Positions 22,734 through 32,694 of a DNA stretch of 64,000 nt are shown in pieces. The stretch comes from Neoceratodus forsteri (taxonomy: Eukaryota; Chordata; Ceratodontiformes; Ceratodontidae). Below the pieces are notes generated by a model. It had not been told where the DNA came from. It saw only the letters and a program-made list of their open reading frames with translations, and did no database searches. Both the position numbers and the translations under genes were made by a program. The number at the start of each line of letters is the position of its first letter. Position 1 is the stretch's first letter. The stretch spans positions 501,059,001 to 501,123,000 of the forward strand of contig CM057453.1 of NCBI GenBank assembly GCA_016271365.2, in the 5' to 3' direction.

Positions 22734-22742
22734 TGACACTGT
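22510..22742 (-). mobile_element. tRNA-derived SINE, 5' half with tRNA-like head
   Basis: On the minus strand the SINE starts at about 22742: GTCAGTGGCTCAGTAGGTAG (A box TGGCTCAGTAGG) followed by B box GGTTCAGTTCC inside GTGGGTTCAGTTCCCACATC. The body continues with a GCACTTAAGTGCAGCATGAG-like stretch and a GATGTTAAAGATCCCATGGC block, then stops at the LINE junction. Together with 10408-10608 it reconstitutes one SINE of about 430 bases. The head would be a pol III promoter. Confidence 0.85.
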
Positions 22743-23109
22743 TGCAGGACATCCTCCCCCTCTGCGCACTGTCAAGGGCTGAGTTTCAGAAAAGTTAAAC
22801 TGTGCCACTGCTGGTGGCCATTTAGTGCTTCTGAAAACATTCAGTATTGTGCTGCACTGTGTATGCATGAGGGATCCCTCATTTGCATGGGCATAGCACA
22901 ATATTGTACACGATGGCGCTTTTGGGGGTGCGCCACACATAGGTGGCCTTTGAATATGGCCACACAACCAGCAGCCAGTTCTATTTTGGGTTAGTGCAGC
23001 ACAAACCCAGTTTGAATGAATTGTGCTGAATTTGAAACAAATTAGAAACTCACTCTAAGACATGTACATTTTAAAGGGACACCATCAACCCTTTTTGCAT
23101 CATACTGTT
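22743..23109. other. Unassigned, possibly outer right arm of the 8225 fold-back element
   Basis: If the SINE inserted in the right arm of the fold-back element, the missing outer arm should resume here. The minus strand has GTGGCCATATTCAAAGGCC at about 22945-22965, resembling GGCCCCATATTCAGAGCC at the left end (8225). The rest is too diverged to align by eye. Confidence 0.3.
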
Positions 23110-23407
23110 TCTAGTTGAAACCGCATTTTATTTTTTATTCATTTATTTATTTATATATATCTCAGATTACACTACCTTTGAACCAGAGGCTCTTTTACAA
23201 AGATTCCAGGTTGGAAAAACATATGAATAGAATGGCATATAAAAACAATAATTTTGACATACAATTTGATAACAAGATAAGTACAATTGAGGCAGGGTAG
23301 AGTAACGTCATGTCAGTACATTCAGAGGAATAGCCTAGGTGCACCAAAACGTGGTAAAAAACAAGTTAGACCATGGGGAAATGAACATGGAGGTGTGGAG
23401 ACACAAA
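23110..23407 (-). mobile_element. LINE 3'-end fragment
   Basis: Begins with a TTTATTCATTTATTTATTTA tail and continues with CTTTGAACCAGAGGCTCTT and TTACAAAGATTCCAGG. The same layout (T/A tail, then CCTTTGAACAAGGTGCTC and GCAAAGGCTCCA) occurs at 35470-35545. It is interpreted as the 3' untranslated end of a minus-strand LINE; no coding part survives before the fold-back element begins at 23408. Confidence 0.5.
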
Positions 23408-25205
23408 GGGCAGGATTCACAAAAGGGATGTGCCCACGCATCGTAGATGCGCCGCATACTGCCCATAATGGTATGTGGTGCATCTGGAAGGGCTGTGAAG
23501 GGGGCGTGCCCATGCATACGGTGCGCAGCCCCATTCACAGCCTGTCCTGGAGGTGCATCCCGGGGGCAAGTCCAGAGATGCGCCTCCCAAAGATAAGCCT
23601 ACTTCAAGTAGACCTAAGTGGGTGGCCACCCACAGGCAGGCTGCCGTACTGCAGACATCAGTGTGGCAGCTGCCCACCCTGGCAGTCCAGTGTCCCTCCC
23701 CTCCCTGCTGTATCCCCAGTAGAATGCCTGTCACTGTGGTGGGAATCGTGTTATATCAGAACTCCCCTCCCTACTTGAATCACCAATAGCATGCTGCTTA
23801 CCGCAGCAGATGTCCCGTTCTACATACAGAACCCCCTGGCCCTGCCTGGATCCCTGGTAGCATGCTGCTCACTGTGGCAGTAATGCTGGAATAACAGAAC
23901 TTCCCTCCCTGCTAGAAACCCTGGTAGTATGCTGCTCACTGCGGCAGTAAGGATGGAATGACAGAACCCTCCCCTCCCTGCCCCGACCTGATTGCAACAG
24001 CGCCATGAAACCCGATGACTCCCTGGTGGTCCAGCGGACCCCCTCCCTCAGACCCCCAACCCACCCTGCTTCCCCATCCCAGCATGGTTCTAATGTTCGG
24101 GGCAGCTCAACCCACCCTCATGCCACCACGGCTGCCTGCTGACAGAGCTGTCTGTGAATATCAGCTGCTGCACCTGGAAGCCCATTGGTGGACCCTGCCA
24201 ACCAACGGGCTTGCAGTGTGTACCTGTACTCTGTCATTCACAAAATTATGACTGACAGGGTACAGTACTCACTGCAAGCCCATTGGTCGGCAGGGTCATC
24301 CAATGGGCTTCCAGGTGTACAGTAACTGTCATTCACAGACAGCTCTGCTGGCAGGCAGCCATGGTGGTATGTGGGGAGTTGAACTGCCCACCAATGTTAG
24401 GACCATGCTGGACAGGGGAGTGAGGTGGGGTGTCTGAGTAGGTGGGGGGTCAGGGTCCGCTGGACTACCAGAGAGTCATCAGGATTCATGGCACTGTTGT
24501 GATTGGGTCAGGGCAGGGAGGGAGGGGGATTCTGTCATTCCATCTTTACCGCCAAAGTGAGTGGCATACTACTGGGGTTTCGAGCAGGGAAGGGGGTTCT
24601 GTTATTTCAGCATTACTGCCGCAGTGAGTGGCATGCTACCAGGGATCTGGTCAGGGAGGGGGGCTCTGCATGTAGAACAGAACATCTGCAGCAGTAAGTG
24701 GCATGCTACCAGCGATTCAGGTGGGGAGGGAGGACCACCGGTTCACAAGGGCTACTTTGTGGGCATCTACATGGATGGCGATCGGGCTGGGGGTATAACC
24801 TGCCTCCCTGGGGCTATGTCTGTGGCTTACAGCACTTGCAGGGCACCTGGCTCATACTGCCGGGTGCACCCCTGAGAGACATATGCAAATGGGGCCATAA
24901 TGACATGCAAATGGCCCCATTGCACCTTGCATGCTTAATGGCCCCATTTGCATGTTGGTGGTTGTGAATGGCACTTTTGGGCACAGTGCATTCTGAGATG
25001 TGCTGCCCCATTGGTTTCCCTACCCGAGTAAGGGGATGCACTGGTGCTTCTCGGACTGGGCAACATTGTGGTATTCACGGAGGGGATGTGCCGGAAGCAT
25101 TCCCTGGTGCATCTTCTGTGAATACCACAGTTGGTGCTCGGCACATCTTGTTTGCACCAGGGCATCCAAGATGCACCAAGCGCAAGTGCTTTGTGAATCC
25201 TGCCC
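23408..25205. mobile_element. Fold-back element with 17-bp perfect ends and repeat arms
   Basis: Left end GGGCAGGATTCACAAA and right end TTTGTGAATCCTGCCC are perfect inverted copies. The two halves pair along most of their length about a centre near 24245: GCCCATTGGTGGACCCTGCC (left) against GGCAGGGTCATCCAATGGGC (right), and CTGGTGGTCCAGCGGACC (about 24023) against GGTCCGCTGGACTACCAG (about 24453). Each arm carries tandem units of about 63 bases with the core GGTAGCATGCTGCTCACTG (left, 23790-23960) and its complement (right, 24540-24730). No transposase reading frame. Flanking bases give no clear target duplication. Confidence 0.85.
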
Positions 25206-25619
25206 ATGTTTTATGATTGCTTACATTCTCTAAAATTAATTTGTGTTGCTGGTTGTTTAATCTGCTTCTTTTCTTAGCAGAACTTAAAAGCATGTTAATG
25301 ATGTAATTATAACCAACTGTGTTTTGTTTCAAATCCTTGCTCTAATCTTACTGTATACTTTTTCAACATTAGGAACACCCACACACAATGCAGCCACTCT
25401 GGATGCAATAGTCTCTTCTCCTCTCACTGCATCATGAGTGGCTAGACTGTGCTGGGGGTATTCCCAAGTCCAGGAAAGATGCAGTGGTAGTTGATTAAAA
25501 AGGGAGTCTTGCCAAAATTTCTGGCATCAATAAATTCAGAATTTGGATCAGCGTGTCCCCAATCAGCATCATGCCAAAAATGAGATCTCTTAGTTACTTT
25601 GCTTAAAAGTTACAAGTAA
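25206..25619. other. No gene; contains a 91-bp sequence repeated at 26153
   Basis: Positions 25321-25411 (from TTTTGTTTCAAA through CTGTATACTTTTTCAACATT to CACTCTGGATGCAATAG) recur with about 85-90% identity at 26153-26241. Both copies end exactly at GGATGCAATAG; the first runs into TCTCTTCTCC and the second into the fold-back element. The rest shows nothing I can identify. Confidence 0.6.
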
Positions 25620-26152
25620 TTTTGTAACACAGAAACATAACATAACATAGAAACATAGAAGGTGTCGACAGATAAGGGCCTCTTAGTCTTGGCCCACCTC
25701 GTCTACCCTATTTACCCTATCCACTCCCTATCTACTATCTACTCTATCAATGTGACCTATTCTGTAACTGGACTAGGAACCCTCTGTGTCTGTCCCATGC
25801 TTTCTTGAATCCCGTAATTATTTCTGACCCCACCACCTCTACCGGAAGGCTGTTCCATGCATCCACCACTCTTTCAGTGAAGAAGTGTTTCCTCACATTT
25901 CCTCTGAACCTCCCCTTCTAATTTCATAGCCCGACTCCTCGTTCTTGAGCATCTTTTTCTTTGGAAAATGCTACCTTCCTGTACCTTGTTCTTCTCTGTA
26001 ATGTATTTGTATGTTTCTATCATATCCCCCTCCTCCTCCTGTCCTCCAGGGAGTACATGTTCAATTCCTTGAGCCTTTTCTTGTAGGTTTTCTGATGCAT
26101 GCCCTGCACCATCTTGGTTGCCCACCTTTGACTCGCCTCCACCCTGTGTCCT
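25620..26152 (-). mobile_element. CR1-type LINE, 3' fragment
   Basis: The reverse of the usual CR1 3' end: on the plus strand ACATAGAAACATAGAAGG, GACAGATAAGGGCCTCTTAG, then the complement of the C-terminal coding region. Minus-strand frames read RVEASQRWATKMVQGMHQKT and LNMYSLEDRRRRGDMIETYK, typical of CR1 C-termini, with frameshifts between. The 5' truncation point (about 26152) coincides with the start of the second copy of the 91-bp repeat. Confidence 0.75.
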
Positions 26153-26241
26153 TTTGTTTCAAAACATTGCTGTAATCTTACTGTATACTTTTTCAACATT
26201 AGGAATACCTGCAAACAGTGCAGCCACTCTGGATGCAATAG
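26153..26241 (+). repeat. Second copy of the 91-bp direct repeat
   Basis: Matches 25321-25411 (see there). It lies directly between the CR1 fragment and the left end of the next fold-back element. The two copies bracket about 740 bases that include the CR1 fragment, which is consistent with a local duplication, or with a repeat family that I do not recognise. Confidence 0.6.
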
Positions 26242-26389
26242 ACCCTAAATTCACTGCCTGTTCAAAAAGCCAGTTTCTGAGAAGAGCTACTGATGATGTC
26301 ATAACCTGAAATCGCAGCCTAGTCCTCCCTGCAAGCTGCCGTATATGAGTTTTTTCTCCCATTTTTTATATAAAATGGCAGTTGTGGTA

Positions 26390-28435
26390 AACATCTGAAA
26401 AAGGAAAACTGGCACTAGGCGAGCCAGTGCATGCATTTCTATTATGTGCAGATGCAAGGTACAGCACTTCAGAATGTGACAGGCGGTTGGAATGCAACGG
26501 CAAACGTGGCTTTACAATGACAACGTTGTGTGCAGTTTTTAGGTTGATGTAGGTATGCGATTTTGAAATGTCACCAGGTCGCAACTGTGGAATGCAGCAA
26601 TGACACAATCTCAGAAAGTAGCTGGGACACATCATTTTGGAATGTGGCAGGGACGATAAAATTCATAACATGGTGGTGTCATATATTTTTAGAATGTGGC
26701 AGAGATAAGCCAGCCTGTTGGCGCAGTGGTTGGATTTCTGCTTGCAACACTGGCGACCCGGCTTTGGGAATGGACCCGAGTCACCGGAGGGCCGGCCGGG
26801 AGGAGAAGGATGGAGCGTCCCCAGGACTGCTCTCCTTCTCGAGAGAATGTCACGGTGCTTGATGTACCCCTGGTGGAGGCTGGTACCACAAGGGTTGGTG
26901 TCTGAGAGCTTCAGGGGGTGTAGCGGACACCGGATGTCATTGCACGTTTCTGCCCCCAAGAAAAACTCCCCAAAAAATAATTTATCAACCTGCCAGCCAC
27001 CCTTCATGAAGCCTGTCTCAGCTTCGATTAGCCTCCAGGCAGGCTGTCTGACCTAATCCCGTTGTTGCAGCACCGTCGAGGAGTCGGTGCCAAAAAACCC
27101 ACCCTGAGGGACAAGCCAGAGGATATCAGAAGAACTCTGCTCAATATGGAGGTGGAAGCCGAGGTTCGTGACTGGGCTGAGTTACTGGGCTACCGGTAGC
27201 TTGGGGACCAAAAAGCATAATAAATGTAAAAAAAAAGAATGTGGCAGAGATAAACAGTTTTGAAATGCGGGGGACACATAGTTGCAGGAGGTGGCAGGGA
27301 TATGTCATTTCGTAATGTGCCATGCATGTATAAATTTGGCATGTGGTGGTGACATAATTTCAAAATGTTGTTGGAATGCTTGATTTCAGATTGTGATGGC
27401 AACATGCAATTTCACAGTCTGGCACGGACACAGAACCTCAGACTGTGGCGGTGACACAGTTTCAGAATGTGGTAGTCACGTGCAATTTCAGAATGAGGCA
27501 AGGATGTGTAATTTTAGAATGTGACTTGGACATGCAGTATCAGAATGCAAAGTGACATTTTCAGAATGTGGTGGGGATGTACAATTTTGGAATGTGGAGG
27601 GAATGCACATTTTCGGAATGTGACAATGACAGGCAATTGGAAGTTTACATACAATTTTGGAATGTGGCAGTGACACACAATTTTGGAATGTGGCGGTGAT
27701 GCACAGTTTCAGAACGTGGTGGTGACACACAATTTCAGAATGTGGCAGTGATGCACAAATTTGGAATGTGTGGGTGAAGCACAATTTTGGAATGTGGCGG
27801 TGATGCACAATTTTGGAATGTGGTAGTAATGCCCAGTTTTAGAATGTGGTGGTGATGTGATTTTGGAATATGGCAGTGATGCACAGTTTTGGAATATGTC
27901 AGTGACACACAATTTCAGAATGTGGCAATCGTACAATTTCGGAATGTGGCAGTGACTCACAATTTCAGAATCTGGCGGTGATGCACAGTTTTGGAATGTG
28001 GTGGTGACGTAGTTTAGGAATGTGATGGTGTTGCACAGTTTCAAAATGTAGCAGCACTCACAGTTTTGGAATGTGGCAGTTGTGCACAGTTTCAGAATGT
28101 GGTGGTGATGCAAAATTTGGCAATGTGACAGTGACAATTTTGGAATGTGGCTGTGACACAATTTCAGAATGTGGCATTGAAACACAACTTCAGAATGTGG
28201 TGGGGATGTGCAGTTTGGGAGTTTGGTGGGGATGTGCATATTTGGAATTTGGTGGGGATGCACAATTTTGGAATTTGGCAGCAATGCACAATTTCAGAAT
28301 GTGGCAAGAATGCATAATTTTAGAATGTGGCTGGGGCACACAATATTGGAATGCGGTGTGGATGTGATGCACAATTTTGAAATGTGGTGGGTGCATACCA
28401 TTCTGGAATGTAGTAGGGACAAGTAATTTCAGAAT
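26390..28435 (+). repeat. 26-bp minisatellite, left arm, interrupted by a SINE
   Basis: Units of the type GCACAATTTTGGAATGTGGC plus GGTGAT, about 55-60 degenerate copies once the SINE at 26709-27236 is removed. Two variants alternate (TTTCAGAATG and TTTTGGAATG). The unit length is not a multiple of three, so the open stretches seen here on both strands have no coding meaning. Confidence 0.9.
26709..27236 (+). mobile_element. tRNA-derived SINE, family A, with 17-bp target duplication
   Basis: Flanked by perfect direct repeats GAATGTGGCAGAGATAA at 26692-26708 and 27237-27253, taken from the host minisatellite. The head contains an A box TGGCGCAGTGG (26719-26729) and a B-box-like GGCTTTGGGAA. 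The 3' end is AATAAATGTAAAAAAAAA. The body includes CCAGGACTGCTCTCCTTCTC, shared with the copies at 44084 and 47364. The clean duplication shows LINE-driven insertion after the minisatellite formed. Confidence 0.9.
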
Positions 28436-28449
28436 AAATGGTGTGTCTT

Positions 28450-29036
28450 GAGCCGTCCCGGTGGTGCTGGGGTGCTGGTTGCTGCACCTTGCGCCATGCC
28501 AGTGACCTGTGTTTGAGATCGAGCACAGGTCAATGGAGGTCAGCAGGAAGGGGATGGATCGAGCGTCCGATGGACTGCTCTCCATCTCTGGGAAGGGGGG
28601 CAAGATACGGTCGGTGCTCGTCTGACCCTTGGCGGAGGCTGGGGGTTGATGTAGCACTGCTGCAAGCAAGGGGTGTGGACGCTCAGCAGACACTTGGTGG
28701 GGACATGCGTGGGAGTGCACGGGTGCCCTCTGCTGGTGTCGTTGCACACCGAGCGCCACAAGGGGAGAAAATCTAGGAGGAAAAACACCCGGGTGGCTGG
28801 TCATGGTGGCTTGATGTCTGTCCTCCGATGCTGATTCTCCGGAGGTAACACCCAACCTAACTCCATCCCAGTGGGTGAGTAGGGGGCTCCCCACAGCCCC
28901 GCCATGTGGGGTAAGCCGTGGGAGGTGTGGAGAGTGAGGGCCTGAAGGAGGAGAAGCACTGGGGATGGTGGCTGGATGCAGAACCGATCAGGGCCAGGGA
29001 GGAGAGAAAAGAGGTAAAAAAAAAAAGTAAATAAAT
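28450..29036 (+). mobile_element. tRNA-derived SINE, family B, with target duplication
   Basis: Direct repeats AAATGGTGTGTCTT (28436-28449) and AAATGATGTGTCCT (29037-29050). The head differs from family A (GGTGCTGGTTGCTGCACCTT, CCATGCCAGTGACCTGTGTT) but the body is shared: CCGATGGACTGCTCTCCATC matches the family A segment. The tail is AAAAAAAAAAAGTAAATAA. It sits near the pivot between the forward and reversed minisatellite arms. Confidence 0.85.
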
Positions 29037-29050
29037 AAATGATGTGTCCT

Positions 29051-29142
29051 ATCACAGTCCGACAGTGTGCATTGCCACTATATTCTGAAATTGCCAGTCC
29101 CTGCCAAATTCCTCAGTGTGTGTTCCTGTTGCATTCTAAGAC
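29051..29142 (-). repeat. 26-bp minisatellite, right arm (reversed), part 1
   Basis: Plus-strand TGCCAAATTCCTCAGTGTGT and GCATTCTAAGACTGAG are the complement of the left-arm unit (GGAATTTGGCA, CTTAGAATGC). Continues at 30082 after an inserted element. Confidence 0.8.
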
Positions 29143-30081
29143 TGAGGGCAGGATTTTCCTTTTTTTTTGCTTCTCCCAGCCCCTCGACCGGCCACTCCTT
29201 TGGGCCGCCAAGAAGCCCCCTGCCTGCCACTCTTGTCCCAATAGCTGCCATCCACCATCCCCCATCCCCCATTCTGCCATGTCATGGTCGACCTGGATGT
29301 ATCCCTTTGCCGGGGGGGCCCCCCTCCCGGGGCCCACAGGAAGGGAGATGGGTTCCTAATCTGTTCTAGGCGCATGGCTGGGGATTGGCTTTGGCCTGCA
29401 TGCCAGGGCTTTTGGCGCAAGGGGACCCAGCGGCCATCATCCGGCTGGCTGAGCAGGTAAATTTCTACTTTTCTCCTGTCCCCCCTCCCTCAAATGCTGC
29501 CGTCCACCCGCAACTTCCTGGAAGGACACATGGCATGTGTGATCATGCACGCTGCCAAGTGCACTTCCATGAAGGGACTCTAGGAACCGCCCTTGCACCC
29601 TCCCTCCTGGGGAGGAGAGCATCTGAGCAGATGCTCCTACCCCTCCCTGCTGGTCTCCGCTCCAGTTGTCCCAGGCTCGGGCACAAACCTGGTTCGCAAG
29701 CGTGCCAGGTGATCTCCCATCACTCGGCACCGTGGAGTCAACAGGGCAGGATTTTCAAAGCATGGTGCAGGGCTTGCACCAGGCCCTGCACCACAACACT
29801 TAGCTCTTGGCAGTGCCCCAAACCTGTTGCCACAACTGGGCCCAATTTTTGCAATTTAGACTGGGTGTGACAATCTCTGTTCACAGCTTGACAAATGTCC
29901 AGCTGCACGCTCTGCAAAAGGCTCAATGTATGCTGCAAGTTAGACCAGAAAAAGTTGGTCTAACCTGCGGCAATTGCCACTTGGGATGGAAAATCCCGTT
30001 AGATTGCTGCAAGCCCAATATGCTATATTGTCAGTGCACCCAGTCTTGCGGCAATGTAAGGCTTATAAAAATCCTGCCCCG
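29143..30081. mobile_element. TIR element(s) inserted in the right minisatellite arm
   Basis: The reversed minisatellite stops at GAG (29142) and resumes with GAG at about 30082. The insert starts GGCAGGATTTTC and ends AAAATCCTGCCCC. A second copy of the left end occurs inside, at 29748 (GGGCAGGATTTTCAAAG), so either a 332-bp MITE (29748-30079) is nested in an older one, or a composite formed. The ends resemble those of the fold-back element at 23408 (GGGCAGGATTCAC). A 20-bp palindrome GAGCATCTGAGCAGATGCTC lies at about 29618. Confidence 0.6.
29748..30079. mobile_element. MITE, 332 bp, GGGCAGGATTTT ends
   Basis: Left end GGGCAGGATTTTCAAAG; right end TTATAAAAATCCTGCCC. An internal near-palindrome lies near 29945 (GTTAGACCAGAAAAAGTTGG then TCTAAC). 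No coding potential. The shared ends with 23408-25205 suggest a common transposase source. Confidence 0.65.
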
Positions 30082-30285
30082 AGCGTCCCACCACATTCTG
30101 AGATGGCACATTCCTGCCACATTCCAAGATTGCATTCCCCCCCAACATTTTAAAATTGTGAACCACCTTGACATTCTATGCCTTGGTTCAGCGCTGCATT
30201 CCAAAACCACCTCCTGACATGTTCTAAAGTACAGTACTATGCATCTGAACATTCTGAAAATGCAAGAACTGCAGCCAACCCTATA
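30082..30285 (-). repeat. 26-bp minisatellite, right arm (reversed), part 2
   Basis: Complement of the left-arm unit, for example CCACCACATTCTGAGATGGC and CTGCCACATTCCAAGATTGC. About eight degenerate units. It ends where the inverted outer arm (AGTTTTTTAAATGATTACTA) of the 26242 element begins. Confidence 0.8.
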
Positions 30286-30577
30286 TCAGTTTTTTAAATG
30301 ATTACTACAGCTGCAGCAACAGGTCCTATAAGGTTGCTTAAAGGGAGGACTACACTGCAAGTTCAGGTTATGACATCATCAGTGGTGCTTCCCTGAAATT
30401 GGCTTTTTTGGACAGGTAGTGAAATCGGGGTTACAAAATAGATCATAACTTTAAATGAAGTAACATAGAAATCTAATTTTTGGTAGTATTAGATTTATTG
30501 GGAGTATGCTTATTCTAATTCTGCAATGTAGCACTTATGGACAGACCCCTTTTTTAAGGGATGTAAACAAATACAGT

Positions 30578-31368
30578 TTGGTGTGGTAACAGCAGTATGG
30601 TGGGCAGTCTGTTTTTGTGTGGTAACATCAGTATGGTGGGCAGTCTGTTTTTGTGTGGTAACATCAGTATGGTGGGCAGTCTGTTTTTGTGTGGTAACAT
30701 CAGTATGGTGGGCAGTCTGTTTTTGTGTGGTAACAGCGGTATGGTGGGCGGTCTGTTTTTGTGTGGTAACAGCAGTATGGTGGGCAGTCTGTTTTTGTGT
30801 GGTTACAGCGGTATGGTGGGCAGTCTGTTTTTGTGTGGTAACAGCGGTATGGTGGGCAGTCTGTTTTTGTGTGGTAACAGCAGTACGGTGGGCAGTCTGT
30901 TTTGGTGTGGTAACAGCAGTATGGTGGGCAGTCTGTTTTTGTGTGGTAACAGCAGTATGGTGGGCAGTCTGTTTTGGTGTGGTAACATCAGTATGGTGGG
31001 CAGTCTGTTTTGGTGTGGTAACAGCAGTATGGTGGACAGTCTGTTTTTGTGTGGTAACATCAGTATAATTGATCAGTCAGTTTTGGTGTGGTAACAGCAG
31101 TATGGTGGGCAGTCTGTTTTGTGTGGTAACAGCAGTATGGTGGGCAGTCTGTTTTTGTGTGGTAACAGCAGTATGGTGGGCAGTCTGTTTTTGTGTGGTA
31201 ACAGCAGTATGGTGGGCAGTCTGTTTTGGTGTGGTAACAGCAGTATGGTGGGCAGTCTGTTTTGTGTGGTAACAACAGTATGGTGGGCAGTCTGTTTTTG
31301 TGTGGTAACATCAGTATGGTGGGCAGTCTGTTTTTGTGTGGTAACGTCAGTATAGTGGGCAGTCTGTT
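30578..31368 (+). repeat. 36-bp minisatellite, about 21 units
   Basis: Unit GTAACAGCAGTATGGTGGGC plus AGTCTGTTTTTGTGTG; variants AACATCAGT/AACAGCAGT and TTTTTGTG/TTTTGGTG. Copies are over 90% identical, so the array is young. Because 36 is a multiple of three, all six frames lacking a stop stay open for hundreds of bases; these are not genes. One unit near 31060 is disrupted (ATAATTGATCAGTCAG). Confidence 0.95.
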
Positions 31369-31916
31369 TTTTACTTTAAAAAGGAAAAAAGAATCAGACT
31401 GAAACTACCAGGTACATCAGCACATTCCACAGGTAGTGACTGTTCATAAAATGTGCTTTATAAACTAGGGAGAGTTTGAATCCCAGGGATAGTGTCTCTT
31501 TAAGACTCTTATGTTAGATTTTTTTTCATGTGTTTATGAGTGAATGACTTTATTCCACACATTTGTGCCCCACCCCCAAAAACTAATCAGACCTCTCGTA
31601 ATTAGCTACTCATTTTGGCAGCTTGACTATCATGTTGATAATTTGTGTGTCATTTCCCCCAAACACTTGTAGCTGTAATAGTTACATTCCCTTCTAACTT
31701 GCACTGTTTCAGAATAATAAACGTTATAGTTGTGATCTGCTTCCACTGTGGCTGTTCTGTCCAATAGCGCTATCCTCAGCTGTGCGAGTGAAACACTTGT
31801 AGTCATAGCAGTGCTGGAACTATCAGCTGGTATCTGCCACAACCAGCAATTTCAAAAAGAGTGAGGATTGCGCACAAGATATGCTGGTGGAGATAAGCCT
31901 ACTTCTTTAAGGTAGA
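31369..31916. other. No recognisable feature
   Basis: Mixed-composition DNA. No reading frame beyond chance, no repeat unit, and no inverted ends that I can support. Confidence 0.4.
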
Positions 31917-32415
31917 ATTTTTTTTAATTATCATTTATGATTTACACCCTGTCAGCATGGCTTCCACATCTCTCCAGTCAGGCCCAGTTCAGTATCTCCA
32001 CATCTCTAACACTTGTCTGTGCACCCTGACCCCACAGCTTAACCCCCTCCCCTGTGGTGGGGCCTGGCCACAGCCAGGTATCATTCCACCGCCTGCTGCA
32101 ACTAACATCATCAGAGACACCCTCTGTGGAGTTGGAGTGGCTGGTAGCGGAGAGGGGTCTCGGTCATGCTGCCAATCATTCTGCTTGCTTCAAGGATTTT
32201 TCTTTTTAAGCCCTACCACCTCCCCAGTATGCCACCAATGAGCACCCATGGCACCAGTCTGTAGGTAGGGAGCTGCTGGTGCTGTCTTATCACTCACAGT
32301 GTCAAGGCAGTTCCACTTCCTACCTGCAGGTGGTGCTCAGAGAGTGCGACACTCAGCATCCTCATGCTGGGGTTGGCATGCAATGCCTCTGCCTTACACT
32401 CCAGACCCCACTGAC
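31917..32415 (-). mobile_element. Possible old family B SINE
   Basis: Length (about 500), a T-run at 31917-31924 that would be the A-tail on the minus strand, and a diverged head at about 32375-32415 (plus strand GGCATGCAATGCCTC, compare GGCATCCAACGCCTC in the family B copy at 58076) suggest a family B SINE. No target duplication is visible and most of the body does not align by eye. Confidence 0.35.
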
Positions 32416-32694
32416 CCGGGGAAGGGAGTCATGACTGAGTAGGATCAATCCTTCACAAGTTGGCACTACCAGGTGAAGGCTTCAGGAAGAATATTAAAGA
32501 AGCAGTGCAATTAAATGGGGCAAAAGATTTAACTCTACCCTTTTTTTCATTATAAAAGATTCCAGGCATTTTCCACTTTTATTTAGTGGCAACATTTTCT
32601 AGTTTTACCAACATTTCAGTATTTTGTAAATGTTTTAATTTAGTTTTTTCTCAAGAAAAACAGCTGGTTGCCACCTTTTGCATAGCAACAGCAT

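Larger units (their letters stand above)
26242..30431. mobile_element. 4.2-kb fold-back element with 26-bp minisatellite arms
   Basis: Left end ACCCTAAATTCACTGCCTG and right end, on the minus strand, ACCCCGATTTCACTACCTG. The inverted match continues for more than 80 bases (AAAAGCCAGTTTC, then GATGATGTCATAACCTGAA, then TAGTCCTCCCT on both sides). Inside, the left arm is a long 26-bp minisatellite and the right arm holds the same minisatellite in reverse. The interior was later hit by two SINEs and one or two TIR elements. No transposase is encoded. Confidence 0.85.

Noticed and set aside
22660..22742. A tRNA gene (A and B boxes on the minus strand).
   Set aside because: The cloverleaf stems do not close and the sequence continues into a SINE body. 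The same applies to the heads at 26709, 44084, 47364 and 5196.
27488..28426. Long minus-strand frame rich in His, Cys and Pro (27709-28284, 191 codons), resembling a zinc-finger or Cys-rich protein.
   Set aside because: It is the translation of the 26-bp minisatellite; Cys/His spacing follows the repeat length, and other frames are equally open.
30578..31368. Long open frames on both strands in the 36-bp repeat (up to 165 codons).
   Set aside because: They follow from a repeat unit divisible by three with no stop in those frames. No start context, domain or composition supports a gene.
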